Positions 19,002-28,059 of a stretch of 64,000 nt of DNA are shown in pieces. The notes under the pieces are model-generated. The model saw only the letters and a program-made list of their open reading frames with translations. It was not told the origin of the DNA and searched no databases. The DNA comes from JAFGRR01 sp964563855 (GTDB lineage Bacteria > Planctomycetota > Phycisphaerae > UBA1845 > Fen-1342): NCBI GenBank assembly GCA_964563855.1, contig CAZLYU010000002.1, positions 115,363-179,362 of the forward strand, read 5' to 3'. Position numbers and translations under genes: made by a program. The stretch's first letter is position 1. The number at the start of each line of letters is the position of its first letter.

Positions 19002-19832
19002 ATGCCGCCTGCGCTCACGCCGACACTACTGCTCGAACTCGTCGGAATCGGCCTCGGCGCCGGGCTCATCGGCGGCCTGCTGGGCATCGGCGGCGGGGCG
19101 GTGATGATTCCCGCGATGGTGTTTGTGTTGGGGGCCGAGCGCTTCGGCGTCGAGTCGTTTCACCTCTACAAGCTCGCTGCGATCACCACAACCATCGTCT
19201 TGTCGGGTCCGGCTGTGGCCCGCCATGTGCGCGCCCGAGCCGTTGTTCCGCGCATCGTTCGCTCGACCGCGGGCTTCGCGATCGTGGGCGTGTTCGTCGG
19301 AGCGGCGGCGGCGGCGCTCTTTGACGATCAGCAAACGGTGACCTTGCGACGTATCTTTGGCGGCTTCTTGCTGTTCGCCGTCTTCGTCAGCCTGGCGCAA
19401 ACGGCCTGGTTGCGACAAGGTGGGAGTCTCGCGTCGTCAGCCCCCGTCCCGTGGCGCTGGGCGCCGTTCGGACTGCTCGCCGGGTTGCCCGCGGGCGTCA
19501 TCGCGGGACTGCTCGGCGTCGGCGGCGGCGTCTGGTCGACCCCCATGCAGCGGCTGGTGTTGGGCGTGCGCTTGCGCAACGCGATCGCCAACTCGGCGAC
19601 CACGATCCTACCTATCGCGATCGTCACCAGCATCGTCCTGGGAATGTGGGTGCACCGCGCGACCGAGCTCAGCATGTGGAGCGGCTATCTCATCGCCGCC
19701 TGTCTCGCGCCGGGCGCCATCGTCGGCGCCTGGTTCGGAGCCGGGTTCACCCATCGCGTACCCGTTCGCACGCTGCGGCTGTGCTTCGACGCACTGCTGG
19801 CCGTCGCCGGAGCACGGCTGCTGTTCGCGTGA
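19002..19832 (+). CDS. TauE/SafE-family permease
   Basis: A 276-residue polytopic inner-membrane protein of the sulfite exporter TauE/SafE family, with about eight membrane segments in two homologous halves. The duplicated Gly-rich motif is clear: LIGGLLGIGGGAVMIPAM near residue 25 and VIAGLLGVGGGVWSTPMQ near residue 170. Members export or import organosulfonates, sulfite or related anions. The substrate cannot be read from sequence. The ATG at 19002 starts at MPPALTP. A bidirectional hairpin follows downstream. Confidence 0.88.
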   Translation: MPPALTPTLLLELVGIGLGAGLIGGLLGIGGGAVMIPAMVFVLGAERFGVESFHLYKLAAITTTIVLSGPAVARHVRARAVVPRIVRSTAGFAIVGVFVGAAAAALFDDQQTVTLRRIFGGFLLFAVFVSLAQTAWLRQGGSLASSAPVPWRWAPFGLLAGLPAGVIAGLLGVGGGVWSTPMQRLVLGVRLRNAIANSATTILPIAIVTSIVLGMWVHRATELSMWSGYLIAACLAPGAIVGAWFGAGFTHRVPVRTLRLCFDALLAVAGARLLFA

Positions 19833-20143
19833 GCAGGACGCATCTACTGCTGGCGTCAGCCCGGGGTTTCAGGACTTACGAATTGCGAGCTGTGCGCCGC
19901 GCGGTCGATGTCGCGCCCAGCGGGCCGTGACGCGTGGGCTTCGCGCGCCGCTGTGAATGCAGCGTCACGCGTCGCTGCCGTGAGGGCGCCGCCGGATCGC
20001 GCCCGGCCGGGACACGTGCAAAGGAAAGACGCCGACCGCCGGCCTATCACCGACGATCGGCGTCTTCGCATGTCGCTGGTCTGCGAGCCCCGACTGCCCG
20101 GCGTGGCGCCGGACAGTCAGGTGCAGAAGATCAGCACATCAGC
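19833..20143 (+). other. intergenic region between convergent genes
   Basis: About 310 bases separate the TauE permease stop from the stop of the minus-strand dockerin-type gene. The only structured element I see is the long inverted repeat at 20026-20066. No convincing small gene is present. Confidence 0.6.
20026..20066. terminator. bidirectional terminator-like hairpin
   Basis: AAGACGCCGA at 20026-20035 pairs perfectly with TCGGCGTCTT at 20057-20066, with a 21-base loop that itself contains GCCGGC. The arms begin and end in A/T, so either transcript would end in a short U-rich run. It lies between two convergent genes, the expected place for a shared terminator. Confidence 0.55.
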
Positions 20144-23143
20144 TTACTGGCACGCACCGCCAACGACCGCCGCAACGAACGGGTCGATGTCGAGGGCGTT
20201 CACGAAGCCGTCATCGTTGGTGTCGGCGGCTTCGAGCGAGCAATCGGCGTCGCAAGTCGCACCGCTAACAACCGCCTGCACGAAGCAGTCGATGTCGAGC
20301 GCGTTGACGAAGCCGTCGTTGTTCACATCGCCGCAGAGGCAGCCGCTTCCGCCGCCCGGCAACGACACGGTGCCGATGTACTCGTTGTTGTCGATGCCGC
20401 AGGGGAAGCCCGACCGGATGTTGATGTCAGCCGGTTCGCTGCTATCGGCCAGGAACACCTGCAGGTAGTAGCGCTTGCTGGGCTGCGCATCGACGATGAC
20501 TTCATTGACGCCGCAGGCGCCCGGAGCCGAGACGGTTTCACCGAGGAATACCGCCGTGGCCGGATCAGCGCCGATGTCGCCTTCGAACACCGCCACGTAG
20601 GTGGGGCCTTCAGCCTCGACCGACCAGGTCAGCGGGGTGTTCGGGTCGATGCCGGCCGGCGTGTCGACGCGATAGAAGTCAAACTCGGCGATGCCCGAGA
20701 TGCCGGTCTGAGTCGGCACATACGAGCCCCACAGCGTGCCGCCAACGCTGACGCTGTTGTCCGGACCGAGCGTGAGGACTTCCGCACTCGCGGCCGAGCC
20801 GTTCGGCGTACCGTCCGAAGTCTCGTTGCAGGGCTCCGCTTCGAGGACATCCGCGGTGGAGAGATCGACGTCGCAGGTCAGCTCAACCCACGAGAAGGTG
20901 ATCTGGTAGTCGATGGTGTCGCCGTCGGCACACGAGCCGTCGGTCGGCAGTTCCTTGCGGAAGAACCAATCGAATCCACCGGCCACACCGTTCTGACCAG
21001 GGCCGACGTAGAGCTTCTCGTTGTCGGTGATGGCGTTGTTGCCGCAGAGCGGGAACGGTTCGAGGGTGATGAAGCCGCTCCAGTTGTCGCAGGTCGAGGT
21101 GTCGCCGAACGGGATGTAGATCAGCGAGCCGAGCTCAGGGCCGAACTCCGAATCCATCTCGACGGTCATGTGCTTGACCTTGCTGTTCGCGGCGCTCTCG
21201 AGGCGGAAGACGTCGTAGTCGTAGTCGAGCTGACCGTTGACCACGTCGCCGTTCGTGCCGCAGAACGTCTCGCCGTTCTGGGTGATGGTTTCGAAACCGC
21301 CCATCTGGGTCGGCAGCACGGATGAGATGCAACCGATGTCGCGGCCGTCGCAAGCCTCTTCAGCGACCGTGTCGCTCGGGTCGCAGTTGACGACGCAGGC
21401 GCACGAGCCGCCCGGCGGGGGCGTCAACGTCGCTTCGATGATGTAGTTCGAGATCGGATCGACGCAATTGCCGCCGAGCCAGAAGTTGTCATCACCAAGC
21501 GAAACGGCGTACTGGTAGGTGCCGGCCGGCAGGCAACGGGTGTCGACACCAGTTTCGCCGCAAGCCGCTTCCGTCACGAAGAACGTGCCGGTCGCGGTGA
21601 TGGCGCTGCAGCCCGAGCCGCCTTCGGTGACCTGAACCATCTCACCAAAGATGATGTTGAACTCAGCCGTCACCGAGATATTCAGCAGACCTTCCTGCGG
21701 AATCGTCACCTGCCAGATGTCGAAGTCGTTCTGACGCGGAGCATTCGGATCACGCGTCTGCGACAGCGTCGCGCAGACCGGCGTGTCGAGCAGCAGATTC
21801 GGAATCTGCAGCGTCGGCGGGTCAAAGCACGGCGTCTCGTTCGTGTCGCACAGCTCCGCCTCGATCACAAACTCGTTCGGATCGCAAACGATCGAACCGG
21901 TGCACGGCGTGCACGGCGTGCAGTTGACCGTCAGTTCGTACGCGTTGTTCACACCGCAGGTGAGGTACGAGCCGCTGATCGGCGCAACGTAGATGTAGAA
22001 CGTGCTGGCGCCAGGCGACACGGGGAGGCACGGCGCGACGCTGCCCGACTCACAACCGCCGTTGCGGAGCACGTCGTTCGGCTGCGTGGTGCCGAGATAG
22101 GCGTCACACTCGCCCGCGTTGAGAATCGGGGCGCCGAGCGGATCAACGCCGGCGATACCGAAGATGGTCGGGAATTCCGACGTGACGGTGACGTTGAGCT
22201 CAACCGCGCCGTCATTCGGATCGAGCTCGATGCGGTACCAGTCGTAATCCTTCAGGGGATCTGGAGCGCTGAAGTCAGGCGAGCTCGGGTCCCAACCGCT
22301 GGCGTCAGCGGTGCCGGCAACGGTCTCGCCGCAGCTGATCGAGTCGGTGGCGAACGTCGGGAGGCCCTCGTTGCAACCGTTGTTCGAGTCGGCGCCGCAG
22401 GTCTCCGCTTCCGGACGACCCGTGCTGACCAGGTCGCACGCCTCTTCAGCCTGGAATTCGAGGTTGAAGTCGAGATCCGAGAACTCGTCGACACCGTCAG
22501 CGACGATGAAGTACGTCGTGTTGGCCCGCAACACGAGACCCAGAATCTGCGTACCAAACGCACCGTCATTGCCGGTGGGCTGGCAGTTCGGCATCTCACA
22601 CGCCACGAGGTTCGCGTTGTTGCCGCAGTTCCCTTCAAACACGTACAACGCGGTGGTCGACGTGTTGAAGCCGCAGTCCAAGCAAGTGGCGATTTCAACC
22701 ACGACGTCGTTCGCACCGACCGTGTAGCTGAAGACCGCGTCCGGGCCGAGGCCGTCATAGTCGCCCCAGCCAAAACCGGCCGTCTGGTTGATGAAGCCGC
22801 AGAACGCGTCAAGGTCATCGCCGAGACCGAAGAGTTCGACGCACGTGTTGGGGTCGCCGCCGGCGTACCACTCCATTCCGTCCGGATAGAGTCCGGTCGG
22901 AATCACAGTGGCGCTGCCGCAGTTCGGACCGAGCGGTCCGGCTGACGCCTGGGGTTGAATCGCACCGCCGCCAACCTCGTGGGTCGGCATGATCGACTGT
23001 GCGGCAAGGTAGTCTTCGAGCGCTGCGTCGGCCGAAACGCCGTACGCATCACTTAGCTGCGGCGTCCGCGGACCAGCGGCGATCGCTGAAGCCGCAAGCG
23101 CGGCGACGAGCGACGTGCAGCACAAACACTGGAGCTTCGTCAT
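20144..23143 (-). CDS. large secreted Cys-rich protein with dockerin-type C-terminus
   Basis: A 999-residue exported protein. The ATG at 23143 has a strong GGAGGA site and starts a signal peptide (cleavage near ASAIAAG). The body contains several beta-sandwich modules resembling pre-peptidase C-terminal (PPC) domains, with DYDWYRIEL- and TYFIVADG-type strands, divided by many Cys residues that suggest disulfides. The last 65 residues carry two dockerin/EF-hand-like calcium loops, GDVNNDGFVNALDID and DTNDDGFVNALDID. No catalytic motif is visible. A structural surface or matrix protein is the likeliest role, by inference. It is monocistronic with a long upstream region. Confidence 0.88.
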   Translation of the reverse strand: MTKLQCLCCTSLVAALAASAIAAGPRTPQLSDAYGVSADAALEDYLAAQSIMPTHEVGGGAIQPQASAGPLGPNCGSATVIPTGLYPDGMEWYAGGDPNTCVELFGLGDDLDAFCGFINQTAGFGWGDYDGLGPDAVFSYTVGANDVVVEIATCLDCGFNTSTTALYVFEGNCGNNANLVACEMPNCQPTGNDGAFGTQILGLVLRANTTYFIVADGVDEFSDLDFNLEFQAEEACDLVSTGRPEAETCGADSNNGCNEGLPTFATDSISCGETVAGTADASGWDPSSPDFSAPDPLKDYDWYRIELDPNDGAVELNVTVTSEFPTIFGIAGVDPLGAPILNAGECDAYLGTTQPNDVLRNGGCESGSVAPCLPVSPGASTFYIYVAPISGSYLTCGVNNAYELTVNCTPCTPCTGSIVCDPNEFVIEAELCDTNETPCFDPPTLQIPNLLLDTPVCATLSQTRDPNAPRQNDFDIWQVTIPQEGLLNISVTAEFNIIFGEMVQVTEGGSGCSAITATGTFFVTEAACGETGVDTRCLPAGTYQYAVSLGDDNFWLGGNCVDPISNYIIEATLTPPPGGSCACVVNCDPSDTVAEEACDGRDIGCISSVLPTQMGGFETITQNGETFCGTNGDVVNGQLDYDYDVFRLESAANSKVKHMTVEMDSEFGPELGSLIYIPFGDTSTCDNWSGFITLEPFPLCGNNAITDNEKLYVGPGQNGVAGGFDWFFRKELPTDGSCADGDTIDYQITFSWVELTCDVDLSTADVLEAEPCNETSDGTPNGSAASAEVLTLGPDNSVSVGGTLWGSYVPTQTGISGIAEFDFYRVDTPAGIDPNTPLTWSVEAEGPTYVAVFEGDIGADPATAVFLGETVSAPGACGVNEVIVDAQPSKRYYLQVFLADSSEPADINIRSGFPCGIDNNEYIGTVSLPGGGSGCLCGDVNNDGFVNALDIDCFVQAVVSGATCDADCSLEAADTNDDGFVNALDIDPFVAAVVGGACQ

Positions 23144-23640
23144 TGCGTGTCCTCCTCTCCCAGCAGCCGGCTGGAGAGCATTGATGAGGGCCGGCGAGGC
23201 ACACACCCACGCCGGCCAAACCGTTCTTCCGGAAGATCAGAAGTCTTCCACCATCCTGCAGAGCGCCGGCTGCATGCACCGGCGTGGAAATGGACTGATG
23301 AGGCAAATAGCCGTTGTCGCTGCGTGTTCGCCGTGTCCGAGCGGATATCGAACCGAGAAAATCGACGCACGGGTTGCGCTACGCCGCAACTCAACAAATC
23401 CAAACGAGCAATGTAAGCAATTGCTAAGGAGTGAATCAAGAACGTCCTCGTTTTATTGGTCAGACCCATCGCGACTGGATTCAGGTCCAATAAAACTACC
23501 CTCTGTTTCGGACCAACGTTGACTCACAACGCGAACAGCCCTACCAACTCTCTCCATCGGTCGGTCGCGTCCTGGTCACGAACCGCTCGCGCAACAATGC
23601 GACCGGAGAATTCACTCGATTGATGTGCGCTGAAGCAGCG
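23144..23640 (-). other. long intergenic region upstream of the secreted dockerin-type gene
   Basis: About 500 non-coding bases that must hold the promoter and leader of the 999-residue secreted protein and the terminator of the lipoprotein operon read from the other side. The part from 23380 to 23500 is clearly AT-richer than its surroundings and contains a perfect 10-bp inverted repeat. I could not fix a convincing -35/-10 pair. No small gene is evident. Confidence 0.6.
23450..23496. repeat. perfect 10-bp inverted repeat in AT-rich island
   Basis: GTTTTATTGG at 23450-23459 is the exact reverse complement of CCAATAAAAC at 23487-23496, with 27 bases between. It lies downstream of the minus-strand lipoprotein gene (23641) and about 300 bases upstream of the secreted dockerin-type gene. 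It could be a terminator stem for the first or a binding site for the second. The AT-rich arms are weak for a terminator, which favours a binding site. Confidence 0.5.
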
Positions 23641-24351
23641 TCAGGGGGTCGGGGTCGCCAGCCGTGTCGCGCTCGCCGCCAGCCGCACGTTGCTGCTGGC
23701 GAAACCGGCAATGTTTGCTCGCTCGATGAACTTGCGAACGCGGATCACAAGCGGCGCCCCCTGCCGAAACGGCTGCAACGCCGCCGCGTCGAACGTAAAC
23801 GAGCCGGCATCCGGGTGCGGTCCGAATGTCGCGCGAATTTCACTTCCAAACAGTGTCTGCGCGAGCTCGATCTCGACCTGCAGATTGGGATTCGCGGCCG
23901 ACCAGTTCAGCGTAAAGCCCGATAGCGACGCGTCACCCGACTCCGCCGGGGCCGTAATGTCGAACAGCTCCGGGCCGCCGACCGTGGTCGCCTCGGTGCC
24001 ACGCGTTGGCTCCACCACCTGCACCACAAACTCGCTGCCGCTGGGAATCGTCGCCGAGTATTCGTTCGCACCGAACGGACCGCTCAAGGCCTGACCGTCA
24101 ATCAGCACCGACTGGTCATCCGCGATCGTCACCAATTGCCCCCGCGCGGTCCGAAACGTCGCCGTCACTTCCGTATCCGCGCCCATCGTTGAAAACACAA
24201 ACCAGCCCTGCAACTGATCCAGCGGCGTCCCGTCAGCAACCGGGTCAAACGTAAAGGTGCAACTGGTCAAGCCGAGCCCGGCAAGAGCGATCAGCGGGCG
24301 CAGCGTGCGGCGCACGCGTCGGACGACAGACGCGGTAGGACGGATCAACAT
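23641..24351 (-). CDS. hypothetical lipoprotein
   Basis: A 236-residue protein with an Arg-rich N-terminus, a hydrophobic segment and the lipobox GLGLTSC (lipidated Cys near residue 31). The mature region looks like one or two beta-sandwich units (strands such as GWFVFSTMG, SEFVVQVVE, FTLNWSAANP), without catalytic motifs. I do not recognise the family. It starts 6 bases after the stop of the Ig-like lipoprotein upstream, so the two form an operon and may work as a pair. Confidence 0.7.
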   Translation of the reverse strand: MLIRPTASVVRRVRRTLRPLIALAGLGLTSCTFTFDPVADGTPLDQLQGWFVFSTMGADTEVTATFRTARGQLVTIADDQSVLIDGQALSGPFGANEYSATIPSGSEFVVQVVEPTRGTEATTVGGPELFDITAPAESGDASLSGFTLNWSAANPNLQVEIELAQTLFGSEIRATFGPHPDAGSFTFDAAALQPFRQGAPLVIRVRKFIERANIAGFASSNVRLAASATRLATPTP

Positions 24352-24357
24352 GCTGCG

Positions 24358-25266
24358 CTACTCCGTGATGGTCAAAACGAAAGCCTGCGATGCGACACTG
24401 GCCGGATCATCGCTGTCCGCGACTTCGATCGTGAACGTGAATTCACCCGCGCTCGTCGGGACACCGCTGATCGCGCCCGTATCCGGGTTCAGCCGCAACC
24501 CCGACGGCAACACGCCGGACAACGCCGCCACCCGCCACGAGTACGGGGGCGATCCGTCGACCGCTGCTATGGCCTGGCTGTAGCTCACCCCGAGCTGCCC
24601 CATGGGCAATGTCGTCGTGGTGATGCTTACCGGACGGGGTTTGATCTCGATTGAGGTGCTGAACACCGTGGTCTGGCTCGGCGAGCCGGAGTCCGTCACC
24701 CGAAACTGCAATTGCACCGCTTCGGCCGGAAACTGCGGCGTGCCCGAGATCGTTCCGGCGACCGGATCGAACGCGAGACCCGCCGGCAATCCCAGCGATT
24801 CAAAACCGTACGGGGGCTCGCCGCCGCTGGCCACGACACTGCCGCTGTACGCCTCACCCACGCGACCCGCGTTCAAAGCGGCGTTCAGCACAAGCGTGGG
24901 AATCACGCGCAGCGTCTGCGAAAACTGGCCGCTGCGGACGAACAGGCTGCCATCCCGCGCCGTGACCGTGAAGGTAAACGTGCCCGGCTCCAGAGGCGTC
25001 CCCGTCAGTCGGCCGCTTTCGCGGCTCAGCGTGACGCCGACTGGCAACACGCCACTCGTCACCTCCCACGCTGTCGCGGTGTCGGGCTCTGCGAAGACGA
25101 CCGCCTCATAGGCGCGCCCTTCCACGGCATGCGGCAACGTGGCCGGTGTGATGTTCAGCGGAGCGGGTTGCGGCCCTGGTATGCGAATCAGGCAGCCAGC
25201 CGCGCCGCACGTTCCGACCACAACCAGGAACGCAAGCGACAGACGCCGTAAGCGCGAGTGAATCAC
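24358..25266 (-). CDS. lipoprotein with three putative-Ig (He_PIG) domains
   Basis: A 302-residue protein starting at GTG 25266, which has GGAGG 6 bases upstream; upstream in-frame residues look non-coding. The N-terminus is a lipoprotein signal ending GTCGAAGC. Three tandem He_PIG-type Ig modules follow, each with a repeated pattern: entry AYSGSVVASGG-like, then LPVGVTL/LPAGLAF, then a G-x-(L/I)-(T/S)-GTP turn (GRLTGTPLEPG, GTISGTPQFPA, GAISGVPTSAG) and a FTFTV strand. Such modules usually mediate adhesion or spacing at the cell surface. It forms an operon with the smaller lipoprotein downstream. Confidence 0.85.
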   Translation of the reverse strand: MIHSRLRRLSLAFLVVVGTCGAAGCLIRIPGPQPAPLNITPATLPHAVEGRAYEAVVFAEPDTATAWEVTSGVLPVGVTLSRESGRLTGTPLEPGTFTFTVTARDGSLFVRSGQFSQTLRVIPTLVLNAALNAGRVGEAYSGSVVASGGEPPYGFESLGLPAGLAFDPVAGTISGTPQFPAEAVQLQFRVTDSGSPSQTTVFSTSIEIKPRPVSITTTTLPMGQLGVSYSQAIAAVDGSPPYSWRVAALSGVLPSGLRLNPDTGAISGVPTSAGEFTFTIEVADSDDPASVASQAFVLTITE

Positions 25267-25404
25267 AGAGCCTCCTTGTTCTGCGTTGCAGCGGGGTGTT
25301 TTGCTGAAACTCGCACGTATTGTGCGGCGTCGCCAAACGCCTCGCAACAGTCGGCGTCGAATTGGAGCGACGTCGTGCTGCGAGCAGAATGCCAGCCCTG
25401 CGGG

Positions 25405-26178
25405 TTAGCGGGTTGACGCCGCCAACCGCTCGTTCGCCCGCGCGCCGGGCGCGTCGTATCGACCTGACGCGTCATGCGTCCAGCGGTGGGGCTGCGTCGT
25501 CGGGGCGGGCTTGTCGCGCGCTTGCAGCGCCCGCACTGCGGCGAGCGTGCTCTCTTCGAAAGCGCGAAAGGCGGCGTACGCGGCGTCGAATGGCCGTGAG
25601 TCTTCCACGTCGGCCGCGTCGGCCAATTCCTCGGGAGTCTGGTGGTCTTCGTCTCCCAAGATCTCGTCTCGATGTTGGATCGCGGCGACCGGGCTGCAGC
25701 CACGCGCATCGTACAGCACGCCCAGCGCCTCCCCGGCATTCGGACCCACGCGCTCCGCCGAATACGTCAAAAGGAAGTCCGCCCCCAGTTCACGCGTCAG
25801 CGCGCACAGATCACGCGACGGATGGTCGATGCCGCGCAGCAGGACTGGCGAGATGTAGAGCACATCCGTCACGCCGAGATCGCTCTTGAAGAGCTCCGTC
25901 CAACGTCCTTGCTCGGCTGGGCTGAGCGCCTCCACGTCGAGCTCGGTCTGACTGTGATCTTCGGGCAGTCGCAGCCGCGCCACGGCGATCCGCATTGGAA
26001 AGCGACCGACGCTACGTTCCGCCCGGATAAGCAGATACGTGTTTTCCGGGAGCTCAATCGCGGGCTCGAGCGCATTGGCCGGCGGGATGGCGCGATAGGT
26101 GACCAACGGCTTCTCAGGCGCGCAGGCCGGCGCCAGCAACAGAACCGTAGAGAACGCAATGAGCGAGCTGCGCAACAT
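25405..26178 (-). CDS. hypothetical lipoprotein
   Basis: A 257-residue protein with a signal peptide and lipobox LLLAPAC. The ATG at 26178 has AAAGGAG upstream. Residues about 60-170 read like an alpha/beta domain (MRIAVARLRLPE, DVLYISPVLL, ELGADFLLTYSAE). This resembles outer-membrane-associated proteins that test for stress-type paralogues, but I cannot name a family. The C-terminal third is charged and probably flexible. It ends about 140 bases before the Ig-like lipoprotein gene and is divergent from the exopolysaccharide transferase gene. Confidence 0.7.
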   Translation of the reverse strand: MLRSSLIAFSTVLLLAPACAPEKPLVTYRAIPPANALEPAIELPENTYLLIRAERSVGRFPMRIAVARLRLPEDHSQTELDVEALSPAEQGRWTELFKSDLGVTDVLYISPVLLRGIDHPSRDLCALTRELGADFLLTYSAERVGPNAGEALGVLYDARGCSPVAAIQHRDEILGDEDHQTPEELADAADVEDSRPFDAAYAAFRAFEESTLAAVRALQARDKPAPTTQPHRWTHDASGRYDAPGARANERLAASTR

Positions 26179-26321
26179 GTGCCGGTCTCCTTTAGGCCGG
26201 GCGACGGGGCGTCGCACCGACTATCGACCACTCAACGCCCCGGCTGCAGTTACACATCGCCCCGCAAGTTACTGATCACGCCTTACTCACGCCCCGGCGC
26301 CCGCGAAACGATCTATGCGAC

Positions 26322-26351
26322 GGAGCCGCAGTCTCTGGAGCCGTAGTCTCT
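26322..26351. repeat. tandem 15-bp direct repeat upstream of the exopolysaccharide transferase
   Basis: Two directly adjacent 15-base units, GGAGCCGCAGTCTCT and GGAGCCGTAGTCTCT, differ at one base. A degenerate third copy (GGAGCGATGTCC) follows and includes the GGAG that would serve as the ribosome-binding site of the TTG start at 26367. It could be a regulator site, a slippage tract affecting translation, or chance. Confidence 0.5.
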
Positions 26352-26366
26352 CGGAGCGATGTCCGC

Positions 26367-27962
26367 TTGTCTCTGCCGCAGCTCGAAGCCATGCCGGGAG
26401 TCGCGTCGCCTGCGCCGATCGACGCGCGCCTCACGAGTGCGCGCGGCAACCGTCGCCGCGCTACAACGCCTGAGGCGGCTCCGAAGCCGGAGCAGGGGTC
26501 GCTCTGGCGCCACTCCCACCAAGCCCGACCACTTTACTGGTTGATGCTCGATTGGGGAGTGGCGGCGCTCAACACCGCGCTGATCTACGCCCTCATCGTT
26601 CACAACAATCCCGCGTTTTCATGGGTCGCAAACACCTGGCTGACCTTCACGGTCTATGCGGTCTGTCTCACTTTCGGTGGTGCGGTCGCCGGCTTGTACG
26701 AGCGTCGCACGCTGCTGCTCACCGGGCGAACCCTGCTGCGAAGCGTCCTCGCCCAACTCATCACCCTGGCCGTCTGGTACACGGTGATTCACGCGGCCCT
26801 GTACGTCGCCCCCAGCCGCCTGATCGGCCTCTATCTCGCACTCGGTCAGTTGTGCCTCACGATCCCGCTCCGCTGGGCGGCCTGTCGCGCCGCCGCCGGC
26901 GCCCCCTTGAATGTCTTGTTCATCGGCGGGGCGGTCGGCGCGCGGCAACTCGCTCACACGCTTCACGACGCCTGGCGCGGACACTACCGCGTCATCGGCT
27001 ACGTCTCGCCACGCCAGGCGGCGGCTGGCAGCGCGTTCGTCGATCTCGATGACGACACGCTCCGCCGTACGAGCTTCGACGCGTCCGGCGACTGCCCCTC
27101 CCGCTCGCGCTTCGAACCCGATCCCCCGGCCAGTCCCGGCGTGCGACGACTCGGCGGACTCGACGAGATCGATCACGTGCTCGACCGCGAAGGCGTCGCG
27201 CAAGTCGTCGTCGACCAGACCATCAGCAACGATCGCGAAATCGAAGCCGCACTCGTCACCTGTCTCGAGCGCGGGCGACGGATCACCTCCGAGACCGTCT
27301 TCGCCGAGTCGCTGCTCGGCGAAGCACCAACCCACGCGCTCAACACGCAATGGTTCCTCCTGGCCGATCTCAAGCTCACGAGCGGGTACGACGCCGCCAA
27401 GCGCATGGCGGACGTCTGCAGCGCATGCCTCGGGCTGCTCCTGACCGCGCCGCTCTGGCCCCTCCTCGCGCTGCTCATCAAGCTCGACAGTCCCGGCCCC
27501 GTGCTCTTCCAGCAGAAGCGCGTCGGTCAGTTGTCGAAGCCCTTCACGATCTACAAGTTCCGCACCATGCGACAAGACGCCGAACGCGACGGCGCGCAGT
27601 GGGCCCGCGTCGGCGACGCACGCGTCACCCGTCTCGGCCGCTTCCTGCGCCAGAGCCGACTCGACGAAATCCCGCAGTTCTGGAACATCTTGCGCGGCGA
27701 CATGTCGCTCGTCGGCCCGCGACCCGAACGACCCGAGTTCGTCGATCAACTCGTCGAACGCATCCCGCACTACCGCGAGCGGCACCTGATCAAGCCCGGA
27801 CTGACGGGCTGGGCGCAGATCAACTATCGCTACGGGGCCAGCGTCGAAGACGCCCAGCGCAAACTGTGCTTCGACCTCTACTACCTCAAGCATCGCAGCT
27901 TCGAACTCGACCTCATCATCATGATGCGCACCTGCGGGGCCCTCGCGCTCGGCGCCCGCTAG
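26367..27962 (+). CDS. polyprenyl-phosphate sugar-1-phosphate transferase (exopolysaccharide initiating)
   Basis: About 531 residues. The N-terminal half has four membrane segments and a degenerate Rossmann region (NVLFIGGAVGARQLA), as in WcaJ/EpsE-type proteins. The C-terminal 200 residues are the catalytic bacterial sugar transferase domain: a re-entrant helix, then PGPVLFQQKRVG, FTIYKFRTMR, LRQSRLDEIPQFWNIL, DMSLVGPRPE and the GLTGWAQINYRYG signature. It loads a sugar phosphate onto undecaprenyl phosphate at the inner membrane to begin exopolysaccharide units. The start is uncertain: TTG 26367 has GGAGCG upstream, and ATG 26391 is an alternative. No Wzx/Wzy gene is adjacent. Confidence 0.9.
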   Translation: MSLPQLEAMPGVASPAPIDARLTSARGNRRRATTPEAAPKPEQGSLWRHSHQARPLYWLMLDWGVAALNTALIYALIVHNNPAFSWVANTWLTFTVYAVCLTFGGAVAGLYERRTLLLTGRTLLRSVLAQLITLAVWYTVIHAALYVAPSRLIGLYLALGQLCLTIPLRWAACRAAAGAPLNVLFIGGAVGARQLAHTLHDAWRGHYRVIGYVSPRQAAAGSAFVDLDDDTLRRTSFDASGDCPSRSRFEPDPPASPGVRRLGGLDEIDHVLDREGVAQVVVDQTISNDREIEAALVTCLERGRRITSETVFAESLLGEAPTHALNTQWFLLADLKLTSGYDAAKRMADVCSACLGLLLTAPLWPLLALLIKLDSPGPVLFQQKRVGQLSKPFTIYKFRTMRQDAERDGAQWARVGDARVTRLGRFLRQSRLDEIPQFWNILRGDMSLVGPRPERPEFVDQLVERIPHYRERHLIKPGLTGWAQINYRYGASVEDAQRKLCFDLYYLKHRSFELDLIIMMRTCGALALGAR

Positions 27963-28059
27963 CGACCGTCCACAGCGGCCACCCAGCGCCAACATCCTCT
28001 TGGGCGCGGCCCGGTGGTTCGGTACGCTAAGCGCAACGCCTTTGATCAGGAGGACCGCC

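Noticed and set aside
19934..21325. 463-codon plus-strand frame opposite the secreted dockerin-type gene
   Set aside because: Translation is low-complexity Arg/Ala/Val/Glu; the opposite strand has signal peptide, Cys pattern and calcium loops.
21890..21920. Short GCACGGCGTGCACGGCGTGC repeat inside the secreted dockerin-type gene
   Set aside because: It encodes a Cys-Thr-Pro repeat in the protein and is explained by coding sequence.
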